Of a stretch of 64,000 nucleotides of DNA, positions 1 through 13,100 are shown piece by piece. The position numbers were made by a program, and so were the translations under genes. Location of the stretch: the NCBI GenBank assembly GCA_008360975.2, contig CM039211.1, positions 23,036,943 to 23,100,942 of the forward strand, written 5' to 3'. This stretch comes from Lichenostomus cassidix. Taxonomy: Eukaryota; Chordata; Aves; Passeriformes; Meliphagidae. A model generated the notes under the pieces. That model saw only the letters and a program-made list of their open reading frames with translations. It searched no databases and was not told where the DNA came from. How positions within the stretch are numbered: the stretch's first letter is position 1; every line of letters starts with the position of its first letter.

Positions 1-3000
1 TTTACCTCCTTAACCAAAATGCCAGACAGTGTTTAAAAAACATAAACAACTACAGACTTGATGGAAGGAAAAAAAATCAGTTATTGTTGAGCCATGCTTC
101 ATTTTCCTGCTGTTCCACCTGCAAACCTGTTCTTACTAATCAAGCAAGAGAGACTTGTATCTCAGCCTGTTTAGACACTTGCACTGATGGAAATCCTTCG
201 TGTGCTACTGGGGTATTTTGCAGCACCTCTCTGCTGTGGTTAATGGCTTGGTTGGCGTTCACAGAAAGTGACAGATACAGAAGGGACACTGAAGCAGAAA
301 AAGTTTACTTTTGGCCAGCTTGGCATGCTGTTGTAATTATGTATTGCTGTAATTAATCCAAAGTCATCTGCTGCAATGAACCACGCAAGAAAAGTCACTG
401 ACCAATGTGATTAACTGCAGACTGTAGCAGACTCTGTATGGGCTTGCTGATGTTCCTCAGTGCTTGCGGAGTGGGACACAGCATGATCATTGCCACTCCA
501 GCCCCAGAGAGCCCCCTGTGCAGTGGAAGACCACAGGAAAAGTGATGCACAGCCTTTTTGTGGCGGGTTTAGAAGAGATGGGTTTGGCATCTAATATACT
601 GGAGGGTCCTGAGATAACTAATCTGTGTCTGCCCTTCTGCTGGAGCTCTTGCAGAGCCTTAGGCACAGTCATCGGGAGATTCTTGGGGGAGTCAGGACCG
701 TAAAACTGAAACAAGGAAAAATGCTGCAAAGCCATTGACCACAGGCTAAAATGAAAGGGAACTTGAACTTGCCATGCACTTGTGTGCATGTAGTATTTTT
801 AACCTTCTTTGCGTTCTTTTACTGAAATACTAGTTTGTCCTCTTGTTTTTAGTGTCCCTCAAACAGATAAAATCACACTCTGCTCTTGATTCGAGGGTAT
901 ATGAACTGAGGGCAGCTTGTCACAAAGGGCAAACGGTGAACATGCATTGGGGGTTTTTGGTGTGGTTATGGAGCAGAATTCAGCAGCAAAATACTATCAT
1001 TATGTCAGTCAATGATACAGACCTCCAAGATAACTCCTGCTCATTGCCTCTGTTTTACTGAATTCAGGGGCAAAGTTTTGTTAAAGCACAGCATTATGCA
1101 CCATTTAAAGGTGAGAATTGCTGTTGGGGTACTCTCAGCACAAGTCCTGTCATGCACATTTTGTATTGCTCTTTTAAACGGGAGACTCAGAGTTAGAGTC
1201 CTGTCGTATGGCTAAGACCTCTAAATTTACTTAAAGATACGAGCAGAAACTGTTCTTGAAACATGTTTGAGAACAAAAATAGGTCAAGACAAAATGTTTT
1301 TGCCTTTGGGTTTTCCGTTAATCATTTGGTTGCATGTGTTTAATATAATAAAGCTGATTTTATTCTGTAAAATTACCATTACACCTTCTGGGTTATGTTC
1401 TGCTTTTGCATATAACATTGTCAGCTTCTATTAGCATACTTTAGATTTGGAGGGCTAAACTTGGCCATACAGGAGACCACTGACATTTACTTACACACAG
1501 TTGATTTCAGGGTGTTCATGAAGTAGGCCTGATGCACACAAACGTTTCTCTGACTTAAAGCATGCTCAAAGCAAATGTCTTGCAGAAGATTTTCTTTCTG
1601 GTTAGGAAAATATGGGGTATTTTTCGATAGAATTAATAAGGTCTCACTGGGGTGACCTTAAAGGCAAAACCTTGTGCACTTTGTTGCACAAAGTTTGGAC
1701 TCTTCACGAGGACCATTTTTTCTTGGTTGTTCTCTGTGTGCCCCCAGGATTTATGACCTGATTATTACACTGGATCTACACCCATGAATTTTAAAGTGCA
1801 TTATATTGTTCAATATTCTCATATTTTGACATCACTCAAAAACTGCAGCCATGGAAGTGTCTCCTTAGGCAGGGCTTAATTGCCTGTGGGGTTGGGCTGC
1901 TTTATTATTTTCTTTTTCAGAAGGGTTTTGTAAGTCCATCGGAGCAAACTGTTGGATTTGCGCAAGAATATTAATGGATCTTTTGCCTTTGAGTTGTTTT
2001 CAACAAATACAACACCTGTTCATGGCAGACCAAGAGCAGTGCTTTCCTGGTGCTTCCAGGGGAACGGAACAGTTTTGAATGAATTGTGGGTTAACTAAAT
2101 GCCATCAACAGTAAAGCAGCTGCTAGTGTAGTCTGCAGAACCTATAGATGGCCCTTTCTGCAGAAGAGCAGGTTCACAGCAGGTCAAGTGGATTGAACAG
2201 GGAGGGCTTGAATATTTCTGGTTCTCTGGGGAGAATAGTCCGGATTGCACCCTTAAGCACGGGTGGTTTAAGGAAGAGTGGTTTGTGATGCCCCCTTTGG
2301 AGGTAACACCCCACTCCCTTCAAGTGGGGAATGGCTGTAGCAATTTTCACCCTGTCATCCAGTGGGACCACAGACCCTTTCCCTGTCACACATTTCAAGG
2401 CACACTGGTCATAAAACAAAGTGAAAGGATCCCATCCCCCTGTATGCACGTCTGCCCCATCAGTCTTTGAAGTTAGGTGATAGGATATGCTTCTGGTGCT
2501 TTTTGCATTCCCTGATATATGTTCATAATGTGTCAGGTGTAAGAATATAACGAGAAGAGGAAAGACAAGCTAATTAAGGTGTGCAGCTTAGTGTTTGTTG
2601 GTCACAAAAGGCTCATATCCTGCCACATATCTGCCACATCATGAAAATGTAGATGTTGTTTCTTGTAGGAGAAAATATGTATTTCCTTTCCATGCCAAAG
2701 TTCACACTTTGTGATGGACACTGTTCAGGGCTGGTAAGTGAGGACAGCTCAGGGCCAGCTGAGCCTAAGGTTATATTTTGTATGTTTGCATGGTGCATAG
2801 GTACACTGCAACTGCATCCCGTATAAAACACTGGAAAATATGTGTTAACACCATGTCATGTGTTTACCAACACTAAAGGTTCACACAGAACAGGCAGAAA
2901 CACCAGAGACATATATCTTTGCTTCAAATGGCCTTTGCAGAGGTAGGTTTTGGTTACTCATTGCTTTGGTGGAATTATTTACAGGAACTTTTAAAGTGAA

Positions 3001-5699
3001 GAGGATTTGGGCTATAGTATTTCACTGGAAAATTGTTCCATGTGTGAGAAGCAGCATAAAATAGTTATTTTATGCTAACAGGGTCTAAGAGGACAGGAAA
3101 GGAACTACCACAACTGGGATTCATGGTAAGATAATACCTTAAGCAGTGCAAGAAACATCAAGATATATGTGCTGTCAAGATATATATGCTGAATCTGTCA
3201 AGCAAATTCAGTCATCTAAAAGGAGACTGGATGGGCTGGTGGGAACAGTGCATTTTGCAGACTGGGGATGATACACTGGGTCTCCTCTGGATGCCTCTTC
3301 CAGAAGGATGTGTACTGGAATAGGCTCCAGGTGCACTGGAGAGCTCCATGAAGAGGCCAACTTGCTGGCAGTGCTCCATCCAAAAAGAAGTTAACTGAAG
3401 CTGGGTAACACCAAGTTAAACATAGGTTTGCCATATTCAGAGTGTAATTTTTAGCTCATCTTCCCGTATCTTGTGAAGATCAGACAGGCAAGAACAATGC
3501 TGCCAATCAGCCACTGAAATATTACAAACTGTAAAAATACTTCCAGTTGCTGTCAGCGAGCTCAAGCAATAAAGAAGTGGAAGGTTGTCTAGATGGCTTA
3601 ATGCTACCTTTTAATCCTTTGAGATTTCTTCCATGAGTGTCTTTTAGCTTTCTTCTCATTGTCAATGTGTGTATATATTTTTTTTTAAATTTTTTTTAAT
3701 GTAGTGTATGTAACTCTGGAAGAAGCTAAGTGAAAGAAAAAAATAAAAGCCTATCAAACCAAATTATCAGGCTTTTAATTCATACTGGATGGCCTTCTCC
3801 AGAGAAGTTTTCAGACAAGGCAGCCAGATCACAGCCTTTGTTCTCTTTTTGCATTTGAAGACTGTGATTCATTTACAGATTTACAAAAGCACTTTTACCT
3901 TGAGAATAATTGCATAGAAAATCAGGGAGCAAAGTGCTTCCTGTGTCATTCTACAGGAAGGAGTTATTTACAAGCATCTGCATATCAGCTAGTACAAGTG
4001 GCAGCTAAGCTCCTGGTCAGGAGAGGAGGATGTGCCCTTTGTTAGGCAAGATTTAAAAATGTATTTAAAGATAGTTCACCTCCGTACAGGTAAAGTATTT
4101 GGATATAAGTCCACCAGAAGAAATAATAAAATCACCTACTGAAGATGCTTAAATACCATCATGGAACTTTCAGAAACCCCTTGATTACCTGTGCCTTGTT
4201 GAAAGGACCTTCAAAGCAGGGGAGACATTTTGAGGAACATAGATCAGTCCATCCTTGTGAATCTTCTTCTGAGACATAAATATTTAAACCATTCTTGTCT
4301 CCCCCCATTTACTGGGAAATGGTGTTGTGCTTCAGTCCCTCACTTCTGCTTCCCTTGCAGTACCAAGTGCTGTTTTCCTTGAAGCAGACACACTGTCACC
4401 AAAGTGAATGGTCTAAGGCAGATAGAAATTGTAAAATGAACAAGAAGGAAAATGAGGATAAAGAAAAGAGTCAGCCAGTTGTTTCTTGCCACTGTCAGCT
4501 TCATCTTGAAAACACTTGAACAGGCAGGAAAGATCAGCAGTGTATTTCAAGGACAGACAGAAGATCTCTCCTGTCATTTTTGGACTTACATGCTTTTCCT
4601 AAGGCAGTGTTGCTAAGATAGGGATTGGAAGTGGGGCAGAGAAAATGAGATGAAGTTTTCTTCTATCTAAGTATTATATTGATATGACCCAAGAGAAGAG
4701 AGAAGAAAACCAAATAAGAAAGTATTTTCTTAGCACATTTGGTAAGTTTATGAGAAACTGTGAACCTTGTTATTTAGGCTTCTTAACTGATTCAAAATCC
4801 TAGCCATGTCTGGTAATGTACATGGGTTTTTCTGCAGAGTCACATCATTTTAGTCTTACTGTTCCATGTCCTCAAAGCAAGAAGTCTCAAGAAGATCCAT
4901 TCTTTTCCTAGATTTTTTTTTTGATGCTGTGCTCATGAATGAGCTTGATAGAAACTAAGTCACAGGTATTTATTCAGTTGCTCTTTCATGTAAGAACTTT
5001 TTTCTAATACATTACTTCATGCAATTTTTCAAGAATGTTTCCTTCAGATTTCATACCAGTTATTCCACAGAATACATACTTCTTTGAAACAAAAACCAAC
5101 ATTTTTTCCTTAAAAGCACATGAAAAACGTCCTTTTTGACTAATATAACCAAGGTATGCCTATTAAATTTTTTTAATGGAGCTTAAGGAGTCATAGAGGA
5201 TGCCAAAAGTAAAATGCAACATGAGAGCAGAGAACAGTAGAACACTTGTCAGCAAAAACAGCCCTTTTGTGAAATACACTTGCTTTTTAATTAACCTATT
5301 AAAATATCTTAATCACATTTTAAAAATATTTCCCCCCTTTCTCTTGACCTTGAAGGCAGTCACACAGGTCAGTCGCACACCTGTGGACCAAGGGAAGGTT
5401 CACACTGGGGATGCTTTGGGGAAAATTTAGCTCAGTTTAGCATGAGGATGTGGTGTGGCAAGGAAGGACAAACCTAGACAGCAAACCTTGAGTCCGTTCT
5501 GCTGTTTAACATGGATGGACCTTCGTCCTGACCTTTAACAGCATTAACAAACAAGCATCCCCCAGGACTAGACCTCTGAAAGGATGTAGGCAAGAGGAGG
5601 CAGGACTGCTATTTGGATCCATTCCTGCATTTTCTTACAGATCTTCAGGCACGGCTTTCAGAATCTTGCTTCAGGTATTCATTTCATATGGAAAAAACA
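1..5699. other. Non-coding stretch, probable intron
   Basis: No exon, RNA gene or clear repeat was recognised. The open frames are short, mostly lack ATG starts and show no family motifs. The only structure noted is a 17-nt tandem duplication at 3158-3191. Confidence 0.6.
3158..3191. repeat. Short tandem duplication, 2 x 17 nt
   Basis: tcaagatatatgtgctg at 3158-3174 is followed directly by tcaagatatatatgctg at 3175-3191. There is a single mismatch. It is probably a replication-slippage duplication. Confidence 0.85.
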
Positions 5700-5714
5700 C
5701 GATGTGGATCTGCT

Positions 5715-5800
5715 CCAGGAGTGCCACAGATGCTGAGGAATTCAAATTGCCTTTGCCTGTTTCCCCTGTATAAAATGGGGTGACAGTTTAGCAGAAAATG
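5715..5800 (+). repeat. MIR-like ancient SINE fragment (candidate)
   Basis: The segment contains tgtttcccctgtataaaatggggtgaca, split here as tgtttcccc and tgtataaaatgggg. It resembles the MIR tail region 'cagtttcctcatctgtaaaatgggg' in sense orientation. Only this diagnostic part is convincing; the borders are approximate. Confidence 0.45.
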
Positions 5801-7837
5801 CTTGACATCTCAGCAGTGCCTTTGCTTTATGCCCACTGAATTCCGGTGAAGTTCTGCACCCAGTTTCAATGTGATAAACTGATTCATTGATCAGGCAAAA
5901 CTGACTGACATTGATGCTTTTGAATTGAATTGTTCTCATAATGCTTCTAAGATATAGCAGACAGCATCCCTTGTGTTTGACAGAGATCTCTGCCTAAGCA
6001 GTAAGAAAAGGCCAGTAAAGCTGGAGGGATTAATAGTCCTGATAGGGAGAGCATCAAAGAATGAGAAAAATGGGGAGGGGCTGACAGGCTATCAGCAAGC
6101 CTGGCTGGGTCTTCTGGACTCAGAATTTTGTGTTTCTCCCTCAAATGGGTCTCTGTCACATCAGATACACCCAGACATTCCTGCTTAAGTTGGGAGGAAT
6201 TCCTGTGTTTGCTCACAATGTAGCTTGCCTTCCAGCACCTCCAGCTGCTGTCTGTAAACACAGGACAGTCCCACACCTTCAGGCAGTGCAAATGACCTCT
6301 CCTCCCGTCGTGTGAACATTGATAATTGTCCTTTAGAGGAAAATAGCATAGCTTTCCTTTTGACTCACCAACAGACTAGCTTATGCTCCACGTGGAGTGA
6401 TAATACTCTTTATCACTCCATTGTGAGAGTGTGTGAAGTGCTGCCCGAGTCCTTCATCCTGATAAGCAAGTTGTAAACAGTTAACAACGATGTGATAAAT
6501 AGGAGGAATTGGTGGACATATGTGTCCATACTTTAAAATTTGAAGTAACGAACTGCCCCTCCTGGCTTAGATGCTTGTAAAGCATTTTTCACAGGAGTCC
6601 CTGCCCTTTGTAGCATGATGCCCCAAGGCCATCCTTAACCACAGAGCAGCTGCACAAGAGACTGACATTATTTATGTACAGCTCATTAGCCACCGTCCAG
6701 AAAAGGATATGATCAACACATACCCTGCCCCAGCTGTCCCCAGTGAATGCACCATCTTAAAGGCTTTGACTTGGTGTGCTGTCCTCCTTCCAGTGACTTG
6801 GGTAGTGCACTATCTCTCTCAGTGTGGATGTGCTTAGTGTTTGTGTCAGCTCACTTAAATCTCTTGAGCCCTTTCCACACTCAGGCATCCACAAAGAAAC
6901 GATACTCCGAAATGTCTGTCAGAAAAACTTATAAAACTCACAAATAGGTACAGTTCAACCAAAAAAAACATTAGGGGTTTCCCATTTTCTGTTTGGTTTT
7001 AACTTTAATTGCACAATGGCAAATGCTTCTCTCTAGTTGTCTAGTGTTCTTTAATACCTTAATGATGACTACATACCGAATACATTTGGTGATAAAACTG
7101 AATGTTACAAATGCTGTATCTTAATTAGTTATCTCTGTGCCTATTTTACTGCTTGTACACTTCTACAGTCTTAGTATCAGCCTTCATCTCTGAAGGGGAG
7201 TTGCTGTGTCTGTTCCATTTTCACTCTTACACATCTGTGATACTTGCTCCAGTTTGAGCTTCCTCCCTCTGCTTCCATTCTTTAATTGGGACCTCCAGAG
7301 GGATGCAGATGAAGGTGTCACCACCACGTCAACAGAATCGCAGACCCTTGAAATTCTTCTGTTGCGTAAGATGTTAACCTAAGAGAAACACGCAAGGAGC
7401 CATTCTTGCAGCCTTTCTTCCCAGAAAGATTTCCATGCTTAACCTACTAGAGATAGAGATATAAGTTAGGTTCAATGACAGCCATGGAGAAGTACTCCAA
7501 GACAAGTACAAACAGTGACTTTTTTTCATGTACTTACATTTCCGTGTTTTCTCACCAACACCATTTGAAGGCAGAGATGTTATTCCCTGACTGTAACAGA
7601 AAAGTGTTTCAATTAACTACCCAAAGAAGCCTTGCACTAACCTTACACTTCTTTGCTGCACTTGATACAAAAAGCACAGGAGTAAAAGCACCATTAAAAA
7701 CAAGAATAAATGCAGATGGAAAAGGGAAACATAAATACAGTTTGGGGAAAATCTCTGTCTGAGTCCCTCAAAAAGGGGCTTTTTTCCTAAATAGGGGAGA
7801 AGCCATTGAAGAAACATTAAAAGCTGGGAAGTAGCAT
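5801..7837. other. Non-coding stretch, probable intron
   Basis: No exon was recognised. It contains the E-box/GATA cluster described separately at 6386-6498. The remainder is ordinary AT-leaning sequence. Confidence 0.55.
6386..6498. promoter_or_regulatory. Candidate enhancer: E-box palindrome plus four GATA motifs
   Basis: A perfect 12-bp palindrome, ctccacgtggag (6386-6397), carries a CACGTG E-box. It overlaps a perfect 11-bp inverted repeat: tggagtgataa (6393-6403) and ttatcactcca (6410-6420), spaced by 6 nt. The inverted repeat places two WGATAR sites head to head. Further TGATAA motifs occur at 6460 and 6493. Clustered GATA sites beside an E-box are a known composite enhancer arrangement. 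That this one is active is inference only. Confidence 0.35.
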
Positions 7838-7934
7838 TTAAAAACACGGTTTAGTGTCGGTGCTTGGCAGTGCTGGGTAACCATCAGACTCAGTGGTCTT
7901 AGAGGAGTTTTCCAACCAAATGGTTCTGTGATGT
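7838..7934 (+). mobile_element. CR1 LINE 3' end, decayed
   Basis: The segment reads ggtttagtg, then gtgcttggcagtgctgggtaa, then gactcagtggtcttagagg, then ttttccaaccaaatggttct and gtgatg. This follows the order of the CR1 3' terminal consensus (tggtttagtg ... ttggcagtg ... actcgatgatctta ... ttttccaacc ... atgattctatg). It is a typical short 5'-truncated copy of chicken-repeat-1 with no coding capacity. Confidence 0.85.
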
Positions 7935-10090
7935 CAGAGAGAGAATATGGTGGCAGTCAGGTAATGTCTTCAAAGACTCAGGTGGTTCCCTGCTGCTTGC
8001 TGTTTGCTGTTGTGTTCACAGGCTGGCATGGATAACCTGGCCTATGTATTAAACCTCGTTTCACATCCTCAGAGGGCCGTGTGCAGCACCACTGACAAGA
8101 CATCCTTCATCAGGAGAATACCTAGCTGGAAGCAGCATCTAGGGAGTGTGGAGGGAAACTGGTGACTTCCAGGCAGGGCACAGCAGTGGGTGGGGAAAGA
8201 GGGTGTGTAATTGTTGCTCTCAGGTTAGCCTTTGGGTGGGCTTGGCACACCTCGGTGCTGGGCTGGCTGTGCGTTCCACCCAGCACTCTGGAGCAGTGCC
8301 CATGGACCTCTAGGGGGTGAGAATGGCTCTCCAGATGAACCCATGGAGGGAGAGGCTTTCTGCCTCCCAGGTCACTCGGCCCTGTCCAGGCTTGCAAGGT
8401 CTGGCTCAGGCACCATCTGGGTGTCAGAACCTGGTGTGCAGGCTTTGCAGGAATATGAATTTGCACATACCTTCACAAAACTTGTTCACAGAAGTGGTGT
8501 AAAGTGAAAGTGTGCCCCCCAAGATGGGTCTATCCCAGCAGATGGGTCTGGAAACACCGGAGAGACCAATTTCGCAAGAGAAATTCCTAGGTGGAGTTAC
8601 ATGCCGAGAAACTTGCTCGGGATGCCACATTTATCTTGTTTAGACGGTATTTTGTTTGGTGGTGCTCCTTAGAAACCAAGTGTTTGCTTCCTTTCTGGCT
8701 TAACAAGGCACTCTTGCACAATGCTAATCAAAGAGTGTCAGGGTTTCCTTTTAAATGCTGGTTTTGACTCTTAAGAGGTGAGCTGGCACTCAGAGCCAGC
8801 ACCCTGTCTGGTTACATCCAAAGGTGGTGCAGTTAGTGAAACATCTGCTTCCACACAGCTTTGACACTCACCTGTCCTTTGCAAATTGCACGAGGTAGCA
8901 AGTGGTGGTGTTTTGCTTTCCTTGAGGACAGTAGGAGCACGCAGCACCCTCTCCCTCTGCAGGAGGGCAGAAGTGTCCCTGATACAGACTGAAGGGATGT
9001 ATCAGCAACTCACAAAACTGCAATGCTGCGTGTAGGATTAGGGAAGAGAAATCGGTGGATATATTTTTTTTTCTTCTTTGTAACCTGTCAATTGAAAACT
9101 AGATTAAAGAACTCATATTTACCTCATACTTTATCTGCACTCAGTGATTGTTACATTAGCTACCAGATTTTAAAATGCATGTGTTTGGTTTCAGATGAAC
9201 ATAGCTGAAGGATTAGCTGCAGGTCTCTTGACTTTTCATGGATTGATATTTTAGTATTTGTTTATTCTTGCACCTAGGAAAATACCTTGAAATTGAAGGC
9301 AGCTGTTTTCCAAGGACAAGGGTATCTCCATATATGGCACCACCAAGTTTGTTTGGATCTTATCTAACTGTAGGTGGTTGTCTGTGAAAGATAGGTAAGA
9401 TCAGTCTAAACGGCTCTTACCTAGCACCCCTTCACTCTGTGCTATGCCCCTCACTGTGAATGGCAGCTGCAAGTCTGCAAACAGCATCATACCTTGAATG
9501 AACAGAAACAGTGCCTTGAACTGAATCTGTGATTTTAGACTGATTTATCAGCGTATCTCTTCACATGTGCTGTTGAGACATTTCTAGACATAACAGACTC
9601 AATGAAAAGCACAAGTGGTCTCAGTGTCTTGAGCCAAACGAGTGTTTGTGGCTGGGTAATGCACAGGCACTCCTGCTATCCATACAGCCCACCCAGCCAG
9701 ACGGATGGAGGAGCTGGTGCAAGAACCATATGACTACGAGGTCAATACCATTAGCAGGTATTTTGTCTTGGTGCGTTGTGGCTAATCAGTGTGGGCGCAA
9801 AAAAGCAGCATGTAACAAGTGATTCCAGAAAGGCATCATAGTGTGGCATTAGTCAGGGAATTAGTCCCACTGCTGGGTTTCTAGGCAGTTGAAAATGACT
9901 GGAGTGCTTTCATCCTTGAAAATGCTCCATATCTTAAGTGAGACTCTTGCACAATAGCAGCCTTTATCCATCCTGGCAGGGACAAAGCGACATTTTGTGC
10001 AAACAACATGAAGTTATTGTTAACAGTGCACCAGAAACCCACTTGTGGGTCCACACGGCAGGAATATATCTCCTTGTGCACCAATACAGG

Positions 10091-10126
10091 CATACACACG
10101 CTCGTGTGTGTGTATGTGTGTGTGTG
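10091..10126. repeat. CA/TG microsatellite with strand switch
   Basis: A short acacacg run is followed, after ct, by cgtgtgtgtgtatgtgtgtg. The alternating purine-pyrimidine run changes from CA to TG, giving a small near-perfect palindrome (7-bp arms, 2-nt spacer). Confidence 0.85.
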
Positions 10127-13062
10127 AGAGCACTCAAAAGCATCTGCATGTGCACCAAAGCAGCCTTCTGCCTCCCCCTCCCCACTCCAAAGGTTATTTT
10201 CCCTAATTGTGCCCTGCAGCAGCGACATCTGGCATAAGAGAAAGCTGGGAGGGACAAGCTCAGCCTCTGCCTGGTGCAGGCAGACGTTCATTCAGCAGAA
10301 TTAACGCCAGGAAGGGAAAACTTCAGTTGCCATAAAGAAAACTCGGATTGTGCTGCATGTTGGGAGCCCTGGAAGTGGGTGAAGTTATGTAGTGTGATGG
10401 TCCCACAGCTTCTGTCAGCAGATGGGAGCAGGAGTCTGTGCACAGATGGCCATATGTACTGTCAGAGAAGGTCTTTTAGTAGAAAGCTCTCAGTGTTAGA
10501 AGAGTTCAAGAGGCAGTGCAGTAACTTTTCATAGCTTATATAAAAATGCTGCTTTATTATAACTAATTAATTAACAGAAAATGAGGGGATTTGTAAAAAT
10601 CTTGTTAAAAAAATTCACTGTTTTTAAAGGGATTGGGCTAAAAGGAAGAAGAAAAGAATCATTGTTTGGAGAATTAGAGGAAAAGAGTGTGCCCTAGGGC
10701 AGCTGAGTGCTCTGTATGTGAGGGAGGGCTGTTGTAGCTGTTGAGATTTAAAATGGGACAAGACTTAGTGAATTGATAGAAAATGAAGGAATGACAAGGG
10801 CAGGCTAAAGTAATGCTGAGCATTCATCAAAACTCTTCATAAAATACCTGACACACCTGACGGGATATTTGACCAAAGTAAATGGAACATTTATTAATTA
10901 AAATGACAGGTAAGAACTTTACACAGCTGGAATTATATTGGTGTTTCTCCTGCTGCTTTTTACATTTGTGAAAACCAAGCTACCGAGATCATAGTGTCAT
11001 TGTATCTCTTGTTCCTGAGATGTATTTCTAAATGCAGCCTTGTCGTGGGGTCAGTTTATGGATCTTTGTTCTTCATCCACCAGTGGTTCTGCAGCGATTT
11101 TTATCTGAGGGTACAGTGACCGAATATGTCCTTTGGAGTCACAGCTTGTCTTCCAAAGACCTGAGCAGGGTACAGACCATTTGCTGTGGCAGTTCACTGC
11201 TGGAAGGACAGAACCTAGGTGGTTAAAGACACAGTTTTGCAATAAAATGAAAGACCAAAACAAGGTGGGAAGAAGTCGTAAAGGACTTAGGAGGGATGTG
11301 GATAACACACTGCAAGTTCCTAAGATTTTTGGATTGAGTGGAGCGGGTCCACATGCACCAGACTTAGCCACGTTTCATTTGGAAACTGTATTTTTTGTAG
11401 AATTATGCAACATCTACCTACTCCAAGGAAAATCAGATGAATTTCACACAAATCTTTCAACTGGCAGCTTTTTCTCCAGTGTGATGTATTATGGATGTTG
11501 TGATGCAACACCTTATTTGGCACAAATATGTATAGTGTTACTTCTGTTCCTAAGGAAAATAGAAAATGTAACATAAAAGCCATGATAAAACCATGCCATA
11601 TGGCTGGTGAACTTTCTCAGACAAGCTGGTGAACAGGAGCATCTTCATGTGGATGTGGCTGGGGCTGCTGGGGGCTGTCTTGCTGGGACCATTTCTTTCC
11701 ATTTTCCCTCTTTCCGTTGTGGTGCAAAAGTCAGTGCATGTGAGACCTAGATGTGGGCTTTATGAGAAGTTTTTGGCGGGAGGGAGTGACTTGAGTGAGC
11801 AAATGAGACCGGAAGTTTTCCTCCATACCCAGTTTGTGCCAGTGGGTGCTGTTCTGAAGTGCTGAGATCCGTGTCCCCGTGCATGGGTAACCTCTGTTAA
11901 ACCTTCACAAGGCTGTGCAGCCCCAAAATCAGCAGGGCAAAGAGCCTCTGAATGCACGCAGATAGTGCCAGCAGTGCCCCAGCCATGCTCAGGTGAGCAG
12001 AAGAGGTGCTGGCAGAGGGGCCAGGACACAGCAGGGAATGGGGTGAGAGGAGGGAAGGAGCTGGTGGCGGGCCAGGAGGTGGCAGGGGCTGGTGCTGGTA
12101 GCAGGATGAGGGGTATGATGCACTATTCAGAGAGGATTGGATCCATACTTCTGGGAATTACTTGTTGCATTCTGCAATTATGTATGGCAGGGCAGCGCCA
12201 TGGAACTGACAGTGAGAGGTGACCAGTTTTGTGGCTGTGGTGGTACTGACTACTTCAAAGCAAAGAGTTAGAGTATGGTGTGAAGGGAGAAGGGATTTTC
12301 TCCACGAGTTCCCCACTGAGTTACTGAAACTTTCTGTCGTGTAAACAAAGTGGTTGCGTGAGCAACCCTCAGTTTCGTTTTCCCCATCTGATGCCATTTC
12401 ATGCAAAGGAAATGAGCTGCAAGTGTTTAGCTTGGCACTGTAACTTTGGTAATCGTATCCAGGGCATAGAGTAGCATGGGCTGGTGCTTAATCATTCACT
12501 CATTAGCTCAGTGTCGGTTCAGCTTGGAAGACAATTAGAGGGTAAGAAATTGTGTCGGGCTGTCTGTGAGGAGCAGGTGTAAGTCCACGAAGGATGACAT
12601 ACTTTCTGTGTTTCTTGGTGCACTGACTCATTGCCATTTCAGCACAGTTGTTGCTGCTGCTACCAGTTTTGGAGAAAATGTCTGTATTTGAAATGTCCAT
12701 CTGCTTGCGGCTATTGTCATCTTTTAATTGGTGTAATCCTGTCAGATGAGGGTGGTACAGCTGTGAGTGTCTGCTGCACTCCTACCAACTGTCAGCATCT
12801 CCTGTGCCATGCACCCATTTTTGCCCGTATGCTTTCTGTATCAATACTTTCCTTACGGACCCAGGAATTTCCTGGAGGGTTGACTTTACTTATGTGGCAA
12901 TACAGAGAGGATTTCTTCTGTCTTTGGCTGTGATTACTTGCCAGTCAAGGCATTTCCTAAAGGGATAGGGGCATGACTTGGCACTGCAGTGGTTGCACAG
13001 GGGGTCTGCATGAGCAGTCAAGAGATGAAAGCCTGACATACAATTGGAAATTAAAGGAGCTT

Positions 13063-13100
13063 TTACTTGTTTAGTAAAAAATTACTTGTTTAGTAGAAAA
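13063..13100. repeat. Tandem duplication, 2 x 19 nt
   Basis: ttacttgtttagtaaaaaa at 13063-13081 is followed by ttacttgtttagtagaaaa at 13082-13100. They differ at one position. This is probably a recent slippage event. Confidence 0.9.

Noticed and set aside
11133..11576. 147-codon plus-strand frame
   Set aside because: It starts with TTG and has no family features, and nearby frames on the other strand are also open.
12355..12400. ccctcagtttcgttttcccc considered as a MIR scrap
   Set aside because: Single short block without the neighbouring MIR segments.
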